This document shows, piece after piece, positions 21,274 to 22,843 of a stretch of 22,843 nt of DNA. Position 1 is the first letter of the stretch. Every line of letters starts with the position of its first letter. The position numbers were made by a program, and so were the translations under genes. The notes below the pieces were generated by a model. That model was not told the DNA's origin, searched no databases, and was given only the letters and a program-made list of their open reading frames with translations. The stretch comes from an uncultured Selenomonadales bacterium (GTDB taxonomy: Bacteria; Bacillota; Negativicutes; Selenomonadales; Selenomonadaceae), in NCBI GenBank assembly GCA_947167555.1, contig CAMVIO010000006.1, positions 1 through 22,843 of the forward strand. Direction: 5' to 3'.

Positions 21274-22843
21274 TTGATACAGACTTATATGATAACCGCG
21301 CCGGAATACGGCAAGGTCGTGGACTGGCTGGAGGAGATCCTGCCGGAGATGAAGGTGACGCATCGGGAAATTTTAGTGGCGGAGCTTCTTCTGGAAGAAA
21401 ACTTCTATCGTCTGGCCGAGGCGTCGGGGGACGCTTCCTCCTTTTCCGCCCGGCTCGACGTCCGGAAACGTTTCGGCGACGTCGACCTCCGGCTCTCGGC
21501 GCATGGAGCGTCGTTCAATCCTCTCGAAGAAATGAGCGAGACGACGGAGGACACGGCGGAACTTTACAGCCGTGCCATTCTGAAAGCCCACCGGGACAAG
21601 ATCAGCCATTCGTGGAAAAAGGGTGAGAACGTCATTTCCATGCGTATCCACCGTTCCGACAGCAAGACTGCCGTCCATACGCTGATTGCCCTTGTCCTGG
21701 GCGTCGTCCTGGGGGTCGTCATGAAAGCGGGGCTTGACGCCGAAACAATCCGCTGGTTGGGCGACAATCTCTTCCTGCCCGTCGAGACGATATTCATGAA
21801 CGCGCTCCTGATGGTGGCGGCGCCTTTGATTTTCTTCTCGGTGACGGCGGGCATCACCGGCATGTCCGATACGGCGGACATCGGGCGCATGGGGGGAAAG
21901 CTCCTCATGATTTCCCTGGCGAAGCTGGCAATCATGTTGGGCCTCGCCGTTTTTCTCGGAATCCGGATGGGCGCTATGCCGGAGCTGTTGGCAATGCAGG
22001 TTGGGGACGCTTCTTCCGGGGGCGCTACTGTTTCCGTCCGGGACGTGATTATGAGCATCGTGCCGAAAAACATCATCGCGCCCTTTGAAGGAAACAACCT
22101 TTTGCAGGTGCTGTTCCTTGCCCTGTTCTTCGGCATGCTTTTGGCGAAAGCGGCGGAACGGGCGGCCTGGGTGCGGGAATTCGTCAGCTTCTGCAACCGG
22201 TTCTTTACCGACGCCATGGGCACGATCCTGCCGCTGATGCCTGTCGTAGTGGCCGTCTCCATGGCAAAACTGATGATGAACACCGAGCTTACCGTGCTGC
22301 TTCTCTATGGGCGCATCATTGGGGGAGCCTTTGTGGAGCTCCTGCTCCTCTTCGTCGTTAGCGCCGTGTTTTTGGCGGTCGTCGGGCGCTTGTCGCCGAT
22401 GCCGTTCATTAAGAAATTCCTGACCTTCAGTATCCTGCCGTTTTCTCTCCGAAGCTCCAACGGATGTCTGCCGGACACATTGACCTTCTGCTCGAAAAAG
22501 CTCGGGATAGAGAAAAAAGTCGCGATGTTCTCCATTCCCGTGGGCATGCAATTCAATATGGTGGGCAGTGGGAGCTACGTCGTCATGCTGGCGATTCTCC
22601 TTCGGCTGACTGTCGGCCTGCCTGTGGACGCGGAATTCCTGTTCTCATTCTTTTTCGCCGTGCTGCTTTTGGCATTTACCTTTCCCAGCGTACCGGGCGC
22701 CACGATCCTCGTCATGGCCTCCGTCTTCGGCATGGCCGGGGTGCCCGCGTCGACGGTCACGCTCTTCATCGGCATCGATCCGCTGGTGGACGGGTTCCGG
22801 ACCGTGGGCAACGTAGCCGGAAACGTCGTATCTACACTCCTGT
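21274..22843 (+). CDS. DAACS-type symporter with N-terminal GHKL/RsbW-like domain (3'-truncated)
   Basis: A frame of 523 codons runs off the window end. The start is TTG at 21274 with GGAG at 21262-21265; the first in-frame ATG (21289) lacks a ribosome site. Residues 1-128 are soluble and resemble RsbW-type ATPases (ITAPEYGKVVDWLEEIL, an ELLLEENFYRL helix, then DVDLRLSAHGASFNPLEE where a D-x-G box would be); the ATP-binding residues look degenerate. Residues 133-523 are the dicarboxylate/amino acid:cation symporter fold: HP1 RSSNGCLP at 393-400, NMVGS at 428-432 and TM8 with D502, D506, R509, N513. Compared with GltPh, R397 and D394 equivalents are kept but the sodium-binding D312 and D405 are V430 and N517. 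Substrate is unknown; R509 suggests a carboxylate. Confidence 0.82.
   Translation, partial: MIQTYMITAPEYGKVVDWLEEILPEMKVTHREILVAELLLEENFYRLAEASGDASSFSARLDVRKRFGDVDLRLSAHGASFNPLEEMSETTEDTAELYSRAILKAHRDKISHSWKKGENVISMRIHRSDSKTAVHTLIALVLGVVLGVVMKAGLDAETIRWLGDNLFLPVETIFMNALLMVAAPLIFFSVTAGITGMSDTADIGRMGGKLLMISLAKLAIMLGLAVFLGIRMGAMPELLAMQVGDASSGGATVSVRDVIMSIVPKNIIAPFEGNNLLQVLFLALFFGMLLAKAAERAAWVREFVSFCNRFFTDAMGTILPLMPVVVAVSMAKLMMNTELTVLLLYGRIIGGAFVELLLLFVVSAVFLAVVGRLSPMPFIKKFLTFSILPFSLRSSNGCLPDTLTFCSKKLGIEKKVAMFSIPVGMQFNMVGSGSYVVMLAILLRLTVGLPVDAEFLFSFFFAVLLLAFTFPSVPGATILVMASVFGMAGVPASTVTLFIGIDPLVDGFRTVGNVAGNVVSTLL

Noticed and set aside
1..22843. CRISPR arrays, insertion sequences, prophage or defence genes
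   Set aside because: No spaced direct repeats, transposase-like product or phage protein was seen anywhere in the window.

Overview
The window is a nearly uninterrupted stretch of a Gram-positive-type flagellar/chemotaxis (fla/che) supra-operon on the + strand. It is followed by two tRNA genes and the start of an unrelated membrane transporter gene. Base composition is GC-rich. Alternative start codons are common: fliP and fliR appear to use GTG, flhF and the last gene TTG. The gene order matches the Bacillus subtilis fla/che operon almost exactly: fliY, cheY, fliO/fliZ, fliP, fliQ, fliR, flhB, flhA, flhF, flhG, cheB, cheA, cheW, cheC, cheD, sigD, swrB-like. The long disordered linkers, the acidic accessory proteins and a FapA (DUF342) gene suggest a flagellated Negativicutes, perhaps a Selenomonas relative. 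That placement is an inference from memory of such genomes, not a database result.

Layout. Positions 1-972 hold the 3' part of fliY (CheY-P phosphatase and motor switch). A short gap with a sigma-A-like promoter overlapping an inverted repeat leads into cheY (1063-1425). Positions 1425-7025 encode the export gate (FliO, FliP, FliQ, FliR, FlhB, FlhA). Positions 7026-9701 encode the placement and number GTPase/ATPase pair FlhF and FlhG. A 273-base gap (9702-9974) has little convincing protein coding but folds on paper into a closed, branched RNA that buries a very strong Shine-Dalgarno. Positions 9975-14888 carry the chemotaxis block cheB, cheA, cheW, cheC, cheD. Positions 14889-15875 encode an unrecognised, very acidic two-helix membrane protein. 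fliA/sigD follows at 15936-16691. Between fliA and fapA (16870-18540) lies a second non-coding segment (about 16702-16838) with strong nested complementarity, a candidate structured RNA. Then come a small hydrophilic protein (18568-18897) and a SwrB/DUF6115-like anchored coiled-coil protein with a huge acidic middle (19022-20689).

A consensus promoter (TTGACA, 17 bases, TATAAT) overlaps the last codons of that gene and drives tRNA-Pro(TGG) and tRNA-Arg(TCT), which end at a rho-independent terminator. After about 340 bases with a second near-consensus promoter, a TTG-initiated gene begins that runs off the window end. It is a dicarboxylate/amino acid:cation symporter (DAACS) fold fused behind an N-terminal domain resembling RsbW-type GHKL ATPases, with two usual sodium-binding aspartates replaced.

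How it works together: FliO/P/Q/R, FlhB and FlhA build the export gate. FlhF and FlhG set its place and number. CheA/CheW signal to CheY and CheB. FliY and CheC remove phosphate from CheY. CheD modifies receptors and partners CheC. FliA transcribes late flagellar genes. The most unusual items are the two candidate structured RNAs, the GHKL-symporter fusion, and the two acidic membrane proteins added to an otherwise classical operon.
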